Part shown: positions 46,591 to 60,400 of the stretch, piece after piece | Layout of the letters: each line of letters starts with the position of its first letter | Numbering within the stretch: position 1 is the first letter of the stretch | Assembly: GCA_026874595.1 (NCBI GenBank) | Contig: CM049308.1 | Coordinates: 95,590,624-95,654,623 of the forward strand | Reading direction: 5' to 3' | DNA: 64,000 nucleotides | Source of the DNA: Sipunculus nudus | Lineage: Eukaryota > Annelida > Sipuncula > Golfingiida > Sipunculidae | The notes under the pieces: model-generated | Database searches by the model: none | What the model saw: only the letters and a program-made list of their open reading frames with translations | What the model was told of the DNA's origin: nothing | Position numbers and translations under genes: made by a program

Positions 46591-47215
46591 CTAGACTGGT
46601 TCCCCGCTCTAATATGGCGCCTCTGCTCCAGGCCAATCTTAGACTGGTACCCTGCTCTATTATGGCCCTCAGCCAAGCATAGAGACAGGCGTACAACGCC
46701 ATCTTAAGTACTCCCAGTTGCAACTCCTGACTAACCTGTAGACTGGTTCCTACTCCAGTATACACGCTCATACCGGTTGCCATGGACGTTAGCGCGATCA
46801 TGGTTGATTATCCGTGAAGATTTCTTATAAAATAACTTTCTTTAGTTATTTCTAGTTTTCAAATATTGAAGAATGAGTTGTTGCACAAAAATTGAATAAT
46901 AGATGTATAGATAATACGATATACTGAATCTTTTATATTCCACTGTGTGTAGCAGTGATTTATTATTAATACCTATTAATCTTATCATTATGTACAGCCA
47001 ACCTTTGGTTACTTCTCTGAGCAAAAGAAATGCTAATTTTTAACATATATAATACATACTGGAGTTGGAACCAGCCTGCCCGGAGTACAAAAGATGGCGT
47101 TGTACGCCCGTCTCTATGATTGGCCTAGAGCAGCGTTGCCATAATAGAGCGGGGTACCAGTCTAGGCCAATCTATGCATGGCTGAGGGCAATAATAGAGC
47201 AGGGTTCCAGTCTAA
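46591..47215. mobile_element. Foldback (long inverted repeat) element
   Basis: The left arm (46591-46770) and right arm (47060-47215) are reverse complements over about 155 bases with scattered changes. Shared blocks include TAGACTGG, CCGCTCTA, GGCCAATC, CAGCCA and GGCGTACAACGCCATCTT. The spacer of about 290 bases is AT-rich with no coding frame. Each arm itself contains repeats of CTAGACTGGTxCCCxGCTCTA. Confidence 0.8.
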
Positions 47216-47727
47216 AGAAAACCAAACCTTGATGTACCGCAAAGATTTTAAAGGAAACAGCTCAGCCGAATATGTCCTGAACGTGTGAACAGAGACCGTA
47301 ACAAAACCAGGAAAAATGGTTCCAGCAAATATAAATCTGTGTCGCCAGGCAACCAGATGCCACAGGTTACTCTCGTCCTACGCTAATCACCGTCTTAAGG
47401 TAGGGACCCGCGTAGCTACGTTTGTACTTAGCCCTCGTTGCCTAATCTCCCCCCCCCAACAAACACACACATCTACTGGCTTCTGAATATTTTTATCTAC
47501 CATGATATGCCAAGAAACTTTTGATAATGATTATTAGATATCACCTGTAATGTACATTACTAACATTCTTTCATTATTTCACAGATAAAAAAAATAGGAC
47601 AAGTTTAAGAAGAAAAATCTATAATATATTCTGTTTCACCACTTGCTGCAGTCTTGCAGCGCTGACATATATGGTAAACAATGATCAAGCGCTGCAGCCT
47701 CTGGCGGGGAGAGTCTATACTATGCAA

Positions 47728-49773
47728 GGTTGTACGGATCCGTACAACCCCGGGCTCGACTTTTTCAGGAACTGACCGGAATATACCAGAACTGACAGAA
47801 ACTGACTCGGAATTACCCGAACTGACCAAAACTAACAGGATTATATCATAATTTCACTAAAATTAAGAACATTTTCAACATTTTTAATATATATATCATG
47901 ATAATATAAAATGTAAGGCATAATAATTATTAAATTTATATGAATACCAAAATCTTGCACGTTTTTGTGAAAAATGGTAGTGGAACTTGATTATTAACTT
48001 CACCACTGAAGGTTCCCATTCTTCTCCTTTGGATACCATTAACCTCTGCCCTTTCCTTGCTCAGTCATATAAATAAATATGATAAACAACAGAAAAATTG
48101 AATATCACCTTTATTTCAATTTTTGAATGAAATAAATTTGAATAAAAAAACTAAGTGTAAACTATGAAAATAGACAAATGTAGACATATATATATATTGT
48201 ATATATTATAGATATTATATATATAATATATATATGTATGTATTATTATTTTGAATACTTGTACAACTTTCTTGGAGAATAACTATCTATGTACAAACTA
48301 CACAACAGAACTATAAGCACATCAGACGATTTGCCTAGGGAAAACAAACATACATATGTTATTGGCATGATATCAAGAGAGAATATTATTATTAATATAT
48401 TTTTAATCATATAAAAAAAACTACAGAAAAATTGAAAGCTAGAACTAAGCACAACAGAACTGTAAGCAGGAATAAGGATAACACAGGAATAAATTGGTAG
48501 CATTTTTGCAGAACTGATCAAATATAAATTTATTTGATACTTAATAAGTCATAATAACTAGACAAACATTCTTATTCTAGTTGAAACTTGTGTATTTGGC
48601 CAATACCTTGATATTTCAGCATGATGTACATGATGTATCTTTATGGATATGTAAAGGCTACAGAAAAAAAATGATAGAAATAAGCACAACAGAACTGTAG
48701 GCAGAAATATAAGCACAACCCAGGATTAATTCAATTAATTGAACAATAAATGTGGAACACAATTGTCCCACAAAATATACAAATACATTCCAGCAATATG
48801 TATTTTATACAACAAACCCATTAACTCAAGCTTAATCCAGCTAATTAAACAGACTAAATTCACACATGATCATATCACTTTGTACCTGAGGAGTGGGCCG
48901 GCTGGTTAGCTGAATTTATGAAGAGTGCTGTAGTACATTTATAATCAAGCTAACTGTACACATAGTATAATATATTAAAAGCTCCCCTGTGCTATAGAGC
49001 ACTTTCACAGTAAACAATATGAGCATATCAAGGAGTGCTTTATTAGATTTTCAACTGTAGGTTTGCCTTTCTATATATATTCTGCCATTCATTAAATTTA
49101 TCATAGTTTATATATATATATATTTATGTATGTTAATATACATATATATATATATAGATATATATATATAGATATATATATATATATTTGTAAATGCAAT
49201 ATATATACAATTAAGTTGTATCTAAATATCATCATGAGTATTTAATACAATGCATTTTTAATAAATGATAGCAACAGAAACATTTTAACATTGTAGTAAA
49301 ATACTTTCTTTTAAAATTAAATAATATATGGGAAATAATAATTAATACTCAGTTTTATAATTAAAATAATGTCAAAAATGTAATATATATAATAGGTGCT
49401 GATAGACCCATCTATGTTCTACTTTCTAATGATATTTTGGTGGTAAATAAAATATGAAATTGCATAAAATAAAACAATATTTGTGGCGGCATCTGACATC
49501 TTTGCGTGAAACTAACATTGAGGTACGACAGGCAGACATTTCAACCTACTTACCAGTACCTCATGGAGTAAAAAATTGGTTCTCAGGTATTCACTCTCAA
49601 AATTAAGTGAAGTATTTGGGTCATTTAATTGGCAGATGTAAATGGAATGGTGGGAGTGGGTCAGTTCCAGTAATTCCAAGTCAGTTTTGGTCAGTTCCGG
49701 TAATTCCAAGTCCATTTCAGTCAGTTCCGGTAATATAGGGTCAGTTCCTGTAAAAAGTCGAGCTGTACAACCC
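47728..49773. mobile_element. 2-kb element with about 100-bp terminal inverted repeats
   Basis: The left arm (47728-47825) reads GGTTGTAC..., GCTCGACTTTTT, CAGGAACTGACC and repeated ACCGGAACTGAC-like units; the right arm (49660-49773) is its reverse complement with an extra unit. The interior is AT-rich, with three direct copies of a CACAACAGAACTGTAAGCA block (about 48300, 48450 and 48685) and AT microsatellites, but no transposase frame. It is probably non-autonomous. Confidence 0.65.
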
Positions 49774-50284
49774 CTAAGATATGTATATGCCTTGTGTAAC
49801 GTGAGGACACCAGTCAGACCCCACATATTATTATTGTTACAGATGCTTGGACTCCGTTGGGACCAAAACATTTGCTGAATGATCAGTATGTAATAAAGTA
49901 TGGGCACTTACTCTGAATGAAGTCAGGTATTACTTCATCTCAGTTGGGCCGGTGGAGCCTTCAATTTGGAACAGCCAATAGGAAATTAGCATCATTGCTT
50001 ATGAAAATATGGTCTATCCTAGTGCATGGCACTGGCATTCCTTGGAAAAGCCCCCTGAATTCCTCTTTTGCATAGATTGCCCACCTTATTTGCATGGGAT
50101 TCCTTTTTCGGCGGTGTCCTGTCGCGCATGCAACAACTGAACCCTGGCAGTTAAAAAAAAAAACATTTACAGGCCCACATTATTTAGGTGTTGTATCAAT
50201 TTAATTTTATACATAATAAATTTATTTCTATATATAAATACAAGATTGCTTCTCTATCGCAAGCAGTGGTATTTCATGTTTCAG

Positions 50285-50409
50285 GTCCCTCCATGTACCG
50301 CAGGGTGAACTTTAACCGCCAGATGGTTGGACTCCATATCACAGATAAATGGAGTCCGCACGTGGCGGACTATTTCACCACCTGCTGTCCACCTGTCTTT
50401 TGTAGATAA
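50285..50409 (+). CDS. Orphan terminal exon, unrecognised
   Basis: A good acceptor (TATTTCATGTTTCAG) is followed by a frame entered after one base of a split codon: PSMYRRVNFNRQMVGLHITD, then KWSPHVADYFTTCCPPVFCR and a stop. The stretch is GC-richer than its surroundings and has coding-like codon choice, with four Cys close to the end (CCPPVFC). The family is not recognised. Upstream exons could not be found, so this may be the last exon of a plus-strand gene, or the relic of one. Confidence 0.35.
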
Positions 50410-50869
50410 TTTTCTTTAAAGTTTATATTTTCCAATAATTTCTTAGATAAATACTTGCAGAAGTGACAACCTAATATGGCAATTAAGAACAATCCCCAGT
50501 TTATGTTTCAAAGCTTTTTAATCTCTTCACAATGATCTGTCCTTTAGATATGATGTGTAGAAAATGATGCTGTTCTAGACCAAAGCAATCCTGTTGCCAC
50601 ACCAGGTTATGAATATAGCATTCTGGTTGAGCTGTCATGACTTAATGAGAAGAAGAAACATGCACTTGACCGGTACAGCAGATCTTTGTACAATTAGAGA
50701 ATGCTTCTTTAATTAAACTATAGAACAGGTTCTTGAGAATGAACCATATCCACTGTTGTCATTGACAAGGCCTGGTGTTACATAAATAATGGATACTTAT
50801 GTATATCTCTTATTTTTTCTCACTTGGTAAATTCCCCCATGTGAGTTTAGAACAATAAATTCAGTAATC

Positions 50870-51960
50870 AACTGCATTTTTAGCAAACCTGTGAGCTTAT
50901 GCGATAGTGGGGCGTCGTCTGTACGTTAACCCATAATATCTTGAAAATGGCAGGAGTTTGCATCACCAAATTTTATGCAAAAAAATTGTCATCTAAAAAA
51001 CTCTATCAGATTTTGCTTATTTTTAGGCTAACTGCATTTTCTTAGATTTTATAGGGAAAAAGCTAAAAAAAAATGTTCGAATGGTTCCAGTTAAAGGTTT
51101 TTGGCCGAGTTACAGGAGGTTGAAGTTAGTCATCTGTCCAAAAAAGCACACTAAAATTTTAGTATCAGAAATGGCTAGAGCTAACATCACCAAATTTTAT
51201 GCCAATGTTTGTCACATATGTCATACCCGAAATTGAGGTATTGGTGGCGCCACCTACATTGATCTGTTTTTTACAAGCGAAAATGTAATTTTAGACTCTT
51301 CTAGCTTATACACTGTTTTATGATGAAACTGTTAAGCTGATTGGTTTAAACTTAACAAGAATTATTCTATGGTAGGGTTCTGCCAGTTTTATAAGAATAG
51401 ATTGGGTAAATGCAGCTTTAAAAAAAGAAGTGTAGCCAATTGAAAAAGGTTTTATGTGTTTGAAAACATATTTGACAACATGCTGAGTGTCAGCAGCCAA
51501 GTCAAGAGGTTACTCAGTACAACCAGCTTGGGTCCAGACATCACCATGGCAACTGACCTGGCTCTGTCTGGTGTCTAGACAATGTGTTCTAGATTAGAAC
51601 TAATGGACTTTATATTTTAACTGTTTGAAAAAACTTGGTTTGCATTTTTAGCGAATCTGTAAGCTTATGCAATGGTGTGGCATTGTCCGCCGTGCGTTGT
51701 GCATCATAGCTATCTCAAAAAGGGCAGGAGCTAGCATGATATTTCTGCATTGGTTTGACTTATCCACCTGAAATTTTGCATGTGTATACATCCTGGAAAG
51801 CTTTCTTGAATTTATGACAGGTGATGCCACCTATACTCACTTTAATGCTGCAGACATCCAAGCTCATATATCAGGAACCGTCTAACCAATTGGGCCAATA
51901 TTTTGCATGTGTATAGATCTCACATAGCTCTTTATCATACACAAAACTGGTGGTGCCACC
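50870..51960. repeat. Two diverged copies of a dispersed repeat
   Basis: The segment starting TTTTTAGCAAACCTGTGAGC (50878) recurs as TTTTTAGCGAATCTGTAAGC (51646), each followed by TTATGC(G/A)AT(A/G)GTG, a GTC(C/T)GCCGT or similar block, and a part with GGCAGGAG and (C/T)ACCAAATTTTATGC or equivalents. Copies are heavily diverged. No coding sequence was seen. Confidence 0.5.
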
Positions 51961-51997
51961 TGCAACCATGTTTCACGGAAGTACATATGTGCGCACA

Positions 51998-52389
51998 CAA
52001 ATACTGTGCCTGCGGCACGCGAAATGAGCCACGGTGTCTTCCAAACCTTTTGACAGTAATAAAAGGATGGCAGATACAACAGACTCTGCATTGTGCAATT
52101 TTAACCTTGGGACATCAGATGAATTAATATACAAAGCATTACAGCTTTTGGCGGATCCATCTAAAACAGAAAGGAGGTTTGTGCTCCCCACTGATCCAAT
52201 AATAGAAAGTCTTGCTAGAGACAAGGACACTATAATAAAATTATCAAATAAGGATGATGATATGATGTGACTGGAATTTATATGTGACTTGCAAAGGATG
52301 TGGAAATAACATTGATGGTAATATGAACAAGATCTTGATTGAAATTTTATGTATAAAAAATAAACACATAGTGCGAAGCACAGTATTTG
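51998..52389 (+). mobile_element. 392-bp element with inverted ends and a small open frame
   Basis: CAAATACTGTGC at 51998-52009 is exactly inverted at 52378-52389. Each end continues into a small hairpin (GTGCCTGCGGCAC on the left, GTGCGAAGCAC on the right). The frame at 52067-52270 encodes 67 residues with a good start context (AAAAGGATGG): MADTTDSALCNFNLGTSDEL, then LADPSKTERRFVLPTDPIIE and an acidic end. An AATAAA follows. The protein is unrecognised. It could be a captured exon or part of a gag-like frame. Confidence 0.4.
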
Positions 52390-52514
52390 CATGATAGCCT
52401 ATATATCTGACAATTATAAAAGGCTGAATAAACAGTTAACTGGTGCATTTCAAAGTTCAGTACCAAGCGAGTTATTCAGTGCACATTTTTATAATATTTA
52501 CGTATTGAGTCATA

Positions 52515-53302
52515 TATTCTGAATGCAAGATCTTACAATTCTCTCTGAATGCAAGATCCTACAATTCTCTCTGAATGCAAGATCCTACAATTCTTGCTGA
52601 ATGCAAGAACAAACAATTCTTGCTATATGTAAGATCATACAATTCTCTCTGAATGCAAGATCATACAATTCTCTCTGAATGCAAGATCAAACAATTCTCT
52701 CTGAATGCAAGATCCTACAATTCTTGCTGAATGCAAGAACAAACGATTCTTGCTAAATGTAAGATCCTACAATTCTCTCTGAATGCAAGATCAAACAATT
52801 CTCTCTGAATGAAAGATCCTACAATTCTTGCTGAATGCAAGAACAAACAATTCTTGCTAAATGTAAGATCATACAATTCTCTCTGAATGCAAGATCAAAC
52901 AATTCTTGCTGGATGCAAGATCATACAATTCTCTCTGAATGCAAGATCATACAATTCTCTCTGAATGCAAGATCCTACAATTCTTGCTGAATGCAAGATC
53001 AAACAATTCTCTCTGAATGCAAGATCCTACAATTCTTGCTGAATGCAAGATCAAACAATTCTCTCTGAATGCAAGATCCTACAATTCTTGCTGAATGCAA
53101 GAACAAACAATTATTGCTAAATGAAAGATCCTACAGTTCTCTCTGAACGCAAGATCAAACAATTCTTGCTGAATGCAAGATCAAACAATTCTTGCTGAAT
53201 GCAAGATCATACAATTCTCTCTGAATGTAAGATCATACAATTCTCTCTGAACGCAAGATAAAACAATTCTTGCTGGATGCAAGAACAAACAATTCTCTCT
53301 GC
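52515..53302 (+). repeat. 26-bp minisatellite, about 30 copies, two interleaved unit types
   Basis: The unit is AAGATCCTACAATTCTCTCT plus GAATGC. A second type has TTCTTGCTGAATGCAAGAAC in place of TTCTCTCTGAATGCAAGATC. The two types alternate in a non-random, recurring order. Confidence 0.95.
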
Positions 53303-53334
53303 AAGTTGAATATTTTACTGATATGATCTCATAT

Positions 53335-54430
53335 TAGTAACTGAGGGCTCACTTATTTGTATTTGTGAGATTTCTTATGTTGGTAACTGAGGGCTCACTT
53401 ATTTGTATTTGTGAGATTTCTTATGTTGGTAACTGAGGGCTCACTTATTTGTATTTGTGAGATTTCTTTGGTTGGTAACTGAGGGCTCACTTATTTGTAT
53501 TTGTGAGATTTCTTATGTTGGTAACTGAGGGCTCACTTATTTGTATTTGTGAGATTGCTTATGTTGGTAACTGAGGGCTCACTTATTTGTATTTGTGAGA
53601 TTTCTTATGTTGGTAACTGAGGGCTCACTTATTTGTATTTGTGAGATTTCTTATGTTGGTAACTGAGGGCTCACTTATTTGTATTTGTGAGATTTCTTAT
53701 GTTGGTAACTGAGGGCTCACTTATTTGTATTTGTGAGATTTCTTATGTTGGTAACTGAGGGCTCACTTATTTGTATTTGTGAGATTTCTTATGTTGGTGA
53801 CTGAGGGCTCACTTATTTGTATTTGTGAGATTGCTTATGTTGGTGACTGAGGGCTCACTTATTTGTATTTGTGAGATTTCTTATGTTGGTAACTGAGGGC
53901 TCACTTATTTGTATTTGTGAGATTTCTTATGTTGGTAACTGAGGGCTCACTTATTTGTATTTGTGAGATTTCTTATGTTGGTAACTGAGGGCTCACTTAT
54001 TTGTATTTGTGAGATTGCTTATGTTGGTGACTGAGGGCTCACTTATTTGTATTTGTGAGATTTCTTATGTTGGTGACTGAGGGCTCACTTATTTGTATTT
54101 GTGAGATTTCTTATGTTGGTAACTGAGGGCTCACTTATTTGTATTTGTGAGATTTCTTATGTTGGTAACTGAGGGCTCACTTATTTGTATTTGTGAGATT
54201 TCTTATGTTGGTAACTGAGGGCTCACTTATTTGTATTTGTGAGATTTCTTATGTTGGTAACTGAGGGCTCACTTATTTGTATTTGTGAGATTTCTTATGT
54301 TGGTAACTGAGGGCTCACTTATTTGTATTTGTGAGATTTCTTATGTTGGTAACTGAGGGCTCACTTATTTGTATTTGTGAGATTTCTTATGTTGGTAACT
54401 GAAGGCTCACTTTTTTGTCTTTGTGAAATT
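53335..54430 (+). repeat. 46-bp satellite, about 23 nearly identical copies
   Basis: The unit is GTTGGTAACTGAGGGCTCAC plus TTATTTGTATTTGTGAGATTTCTTAT in two pieces. Only a few sites vary (GTAAC/GTGAC, ATTTC/ATTGC). High uniformity suggests recent expansion or strong homogenisation. It abuts the 26-bp array on the left and the Helitron-like element on the right. Confidence 0.97.
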
Positions 54431-54490
54431 TCTCATGTTTGTAAATGAGGGCATATGTATTTGTGAGATTTGTAAATTGTTGCTCATTTA

Positions 54491-57400
54491 TTGTATCCCC
54501 GGACAAAGTCGGGGGATACTATGTTTTCATACTGGTCCCGCCGCTGCCGCATATAAATCTTGTTGGCGCGATAACTCAAAAAATATTTCAAGGATCTTTA
54601 CTAAACTTGCTATATGTATAGATATGGGTTAGAGGACGATGCCTATTTAAAATGAGGTCATGACCTTGACTAGAAGAGTGTCCTTGACCTTGAATAGGTC
54701 CAATTTTGGGGAAAATCACACAAATTCTTAAATATCTCAAGAAATCTTGCATGGATTGATCCCAAAATCAAGTTGATGGAAGATCATGGATAGGGTTGTC
54801 ATGTTCCAGAAACAGGTGGCGCCACCTATTATTCTTTACTTGTTTTCGTGCCGTTTAATACCCCCGAAATTGCTACTTGACAGTACTGTGAGCATTTTAA
54901 GTAAAAAAATAATGGACAGATTTCTTTTATATTATGCATATACATAGATATGGGTTACGGGATGATGTTTATTTAAATTAGGGTCATGACCTTTAGTATG
55001 AGAGTGTCCTTGACCTTGAATAGGTCCAATTTTGGGGAAAATCACACAAATTCTTAAATATCTCAAGAAATCTTGCATGGATTGATCCCAAAATCAAGTT
55101 GATGGAAGATCATGGATAGGGTTGTCATGTTCCCGAAACAGGTGGCGCCACCTATTATTCTTTACTTGTTTTCGTGCCGTTTAATACCCCCGAAATTGCT
55201 ACTTGACAGTACTGTGAGCATTTTAAGTCAAAAACTAATGGACAGATTTCTTTCATATTATGCATATACATAGATATGGGTTATGGGATGATGTTTTTTT
55301 AAATTGGGGACATGACCTTTTCTATTAGAGTGGCCTTGACCTTGAAAATTGCCATATATGGTGAAAATTACACAAAATCATAAATATCTCAATAAGGGAT
55401 GCATGGATTGGTCCAAAAATCAACTTGATCGAAGATCTTGAATAGTATTGTCATGTACCAGAAACAGGTGGTGCCACCTGTTATTCTTTCACATGTTTTC
55501 GTGCCGTTTAATACCCCATCATTGCCACTTAACAGTTCTGTGAGCATTATAAGTCAAAAACTAATGGACAGATTTCTTTCATATTATGCATATACATAGA
55601 TATGGGTTATGGGATGATGTTTATTTAAATTGGGGTCATGACCTTTCCTATTAGAGTGGTCTTGACCTTGAATATTGCCATATATGGTGAAAATTACACA
55701 AAATCATTAATATCTCAATAAGGGATGCATAGATTGGTTCAAAAATCAACTAGACCGAAGATCTTGGATAGTAATGTCATGAACCACAAACTGGTGGCAC
55801 CACCTGTTATTCTTTTACTTGTTTTCTTGCCATTTAATACCCCCATCATTGCCACTTAAACAGTACTGTGAGCATTATAAGTCAAAAACTATCAGACAGA
55901 TTTCTTTCATTGTAAGCATATACATAGACATGGGTTATGGGATGATGTATATATAAATTGGGGTCATGACCTTTCCTATTAGAGTGGCCTTGACCTTAAA
56001 TATTGCCATATATGGTGAAAATTACACAAAATCATTAATATGTCAATAAGGGATGCATGGATTGGTCCAAAAATCAACTTGATCGAAGATCTTGAATAGT
56101 ATTGTCATGTACCAGAAACAGGTGGTGCCACCTGTTATTCTTTCACATGTTTTCGTGCCGTTTAATACCCCATCATTGCCACTTAACAGTTCTGTGAGCA
56201 TTATAAGTCAAAAACTAATGGACAGATTTCTTTCATATTATGCATATACATAGATATGGGTTATGGGATGATGTTTATTTAAATTGGGGTCATGACCTTT
56301 CCTATTAGAGTGGTCTTGACCTTGAATATTGCCATATATGGTGAAAATTACACAAAATCATTAATATCTCAATAAGGGATGCATAGATTGGTTCAAAAAT
56401 CAACTAGACCGAAGATCTTGGATAGTAATGTCATGAACCACAAACTGGTGGCACCACCTGTTATTCTTTTACTTGTTTTCTTGCCATTTAATACCCCCAT
56501 CATTGCCACTTAAACAGTACTGTGAGCATTATAAGTCAAAAACTATCAGACAGATTTCTTTCATTGTAAGCATATACATAGACATGGGTTATGGGATGAT
56601 GTATATATAAATTGGGGTCATGACCTTTCCTATTAGAGTGGCCTTGACCTTAAATATTGCCATATATGGTGAAAATTACACAAAATCATTAATATGTCAA
56701 TAAGGGATGCATGGATTGGTCCAAAAATCAACTTGATCGAAGATCTTGGATAGTATTGTCATGTACCGGAAACAGGTGGTGCCACCTGTTATTCTTTTAC
56801 ATGTTTTCATGCCGTTTAATACCCAATCATTGCCACCTAACAGTTCTGTGAGCATTATAAGTCAAAAACTAATGGACAGATTTCTTTCATATTATGCATA
56901 TACATAGATATGGGTTATGGGATGATGTTTATTTAAATTGGGGACATGACCTTTTCTATTAGAGTGGCCTTGACCTTGAAAATTGTCATATATGGTGAAA
57001 ATTACACAAAATCATAAATATCTCAATAAGGGATGCATGGATTGGTCCAAAAATCAACTTGATCGAAGATCTTGAATAGTATTGTCATGTACCAGAAACA
57101 GGTGGTGCCACCTGTTATTCTTTCACATGTTTTCGTGCCGTTTAATACCCAATCATTGCCACTTAACAGTTCTGTGAGCATTATAAGTCAAAAACTAACG
57201 GACAGATTTCTTTCATATTATGCATATACATAGATATGGGTTATAGGATGATGTTTATTTAAATTGGGGTCATGACCTTTCCTATTAGAGTGGTCTTGAC
57301 CTTGAATATTGCCATATATGGTGAAAATTACACAAAATCATTAATATCTCAATAAGGGATGCATAGATTGGTTCAAAAATCAACTAGACCGAAGATCTTG

Positions 57401-60400
57401 GATAGTAATGTCATGAACCATAAACAGGTGGCACCACCTGTTATTCTTTTACTTGTTTTCTTGCCATTTAATACCCCCATCATTGCCACTTAAACAGTAC
57501 TGTGAGCATTATAAGTCAAAAACTATCAGACAGATTTCTTTCATTGTAAGCATATACATAGACATGGGTTATGGGATGATGTATATATAAATTGGGGTCA
57601 TGACCTTTCCTATAAGAGTGGCCTTGACCTTAAATATTGCCATATATGGTGAAAATTACACAAAATCATTAATATCTCAATAAGGGATGCATGGATTGGT
57701 CCAAAAATCAACTTGATCGAAGATCTTGGATAGTATTGTCATGTACCGGAAACAGGTGGTGCCACCTGTTATTCTTTTACATGTTTTCATGCCGTTTAAT
57801 ACCCAATCATTGCCACCTAACAGTTCTGTGAGCATTATAAGTCAAAAACTAATGGACAGATTTCTTTCATATTATGCATATACATAGATATGGGTTATGG
57901 GATGATGTTTATTTAAATTGGGGACATGACCTTTCCTATTAGAGTGGCCTTGACCTTGAAAATTGCCATATATGGTGAAAATTACACAAAATCATGAATA
58001 TCTCAATAAGGGATGCATGGATTGGTCCAAAAATCAACTTGATCGAAGATCTTGAATAGTATTGTCATGTACCAGAAACAGGTGGTGCCACCTGTTATTC
58101 TTTCACATGTTTTCGTGCCGTTTAATACCCAATCATTGCCACTTAACAGTTCTGTGAGCATTATAAGTCAAAAACTAACGGACAGATTTCTTTCATATTA
58201 TGCATATACATAGATATGGGTTATGGGATGATGTTTATTTAAATTGGGGTCATGACCTTTCCTATTAGAGTGGTCTTGACCTTGAATATTGCCATATATG
58301 GTGAAAATTACACAAAATCATTAATATCTCAATAAGGGATGCATAGATTGGTTCAAAAATCAACTAGACCGAAGATCTTAGATAGTAATGTCATGAACCA
58401 TAAACAGGTGGCACCACCTGTTATTCTTTTACTTGTTTTCTTGCCATTTAATACCCCCATCATTGCCATGAAGAAGAAGGTGTTACCAATGCTGAATCAT
58501 ACAGGACAGACAGACTCAGCAAGAGGTTGCTTGACCATTTTGGATCCTCTATCCAGATTTTACCACAGAGGGGAAAGGCGAGTCTGGTTTGTTCTTCTGA
58601 AATCAAAGTGGGTGAAATGTGTGCACTTGTTACAAGTTTGCAGCAACAGTTAGCTGAATCAGAGTTAAAGATTGAATCTGACTGTAGTCCGAGCCAAAAG
58701 TGGTATACCCTCATTGAGCAGCTACAGGTTGCTGCGGTCAAGACCTCAGCCCTCTGCGCTCCTTAAGCATGTTCTCTGAGCCAACAGTCTCAGTGCCACG
58801 CCAAGCCAAGCAAGGAGCCACAGAGGCCACCCCCATCCATCCCGAGCTGGTGACTTTTCAGAAAGCTACAGACCACACTTAAACAGTACTGTGAGCATTA
58901 TAAGTCAAAAACTATCAGACAGATTTCTTTCATTGTAAGCATATACATAGACATGGGTTATGGGATGATGTATATATAAATTGGGGTCATGACCTTTCCT
59001 ATAAGAGTGGCCTTGACCTTAAATATTGCCATATATGGTGAAAATTACACAAAATCATTAATATCTCAATAAGGGATGCATGGATTGGTCCAAAAATCAA
59101 CTTGATCGAAGATCTTGGATAGTATTGTCATGTACCGGAAACAGGTGGTGCCACCTGTTATTCTTTTACATGTTTTCATGCCGTTTAATACCCAATCATT
59201 GCCACCTAACAGTTCTGTGAGCATTATAAGTCAAAAACTAATGGACAGATTTCTTTCATATTATGCATATACATAGATATGGGTTATGGGATGATGTTTA
59301 TTTAAATTGGGGACATGACCTTTCCTATTAGAGTGGCCTTGACCTTGAAAATTGCCATATATGGTGAAAATTACACAAAATCATGAATATCTCAATAAGG
59401 GATGCATGGATTGGTCCAAAAATCAACTTGATCGAAGATCTTGAATAGTATTGTCATGTACCAGAAACAGGTGGTGCCACCTGTTATTCTTTCACATGTT
59501 TTCGTGCCGTTTAATACCCAATCATTGCCACTTAACAGTTCTGTGAGCATTATAAGTCAAAAACTAATGGACAGATTTCTTTCATATTATGCATATACAT
59601 AGATATGGGTTATGGGATGATGTTTATTTAAATTGGGGTCATGACCTTTCCTATTAGAGTGGTCTTGACCTTGAATATTGCCATATATGGTGAAAATTAC
59701 ACAAAATCATTAATATCTCAATAAGGGATGCATAGATTGGTTCAAAAATCAACTAGACCGAAGATCTTGGATAGTAATGTCATGAACCATAAACAGGTGG
59801 CACCACCTGTTATTCTTTTACTTGTTTTCTTGCCATTTAATACCCCCATCATTGCCACTTAAACAGTACTGTGAGCATTATAAGTCAAAAACTATCAGAC
59901 AGATTTCTTTCATTGTAAGCATATACATAGACATGGGTTATGGGATGATGTATATATAAATTGGGGTCATGACCTTTCCTATAAGAGTGGCCTTGACCTT
60001 AAATATTGCCATATATGGTGAAAATTACACAAAATCATTAATATCTCAATAAGGGATGCATGGATTGGTCCAAAAATCAACTTGATCGAAGATCTTGGAT
60101 AGTATTGTCATGTACCGGAAACAGGTGGTGCCACCTGTTATTCTTTTACATGTTTTCATGCCGTTTAATACCCAATCATTGCCACCTAACAGTTCTGTGA
60201 GCATTATAAGTCAAAAACTAATGGACAGATTTCTTTCATATTATGCATATACATAGATATGGGTTATGGGATGATGTTTATTTAAATTGGGGACATGACC
60301 TTTCCTATTAGAGTGGCCTTGACCTTGAAAATTGCCATATATGGTGAAAATTACACAAAATCATGAATATCTCAATAAGGGATGCATGGATTGGTCCAAA

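Noticed and set aside
52515-54430. CRISPR array resemblance of the regularly spaced 26-bp and 46-bp repeats
   Set aside because: Units abut with no unique spacers, there are no cas genes, and the genome is eukaryotic.
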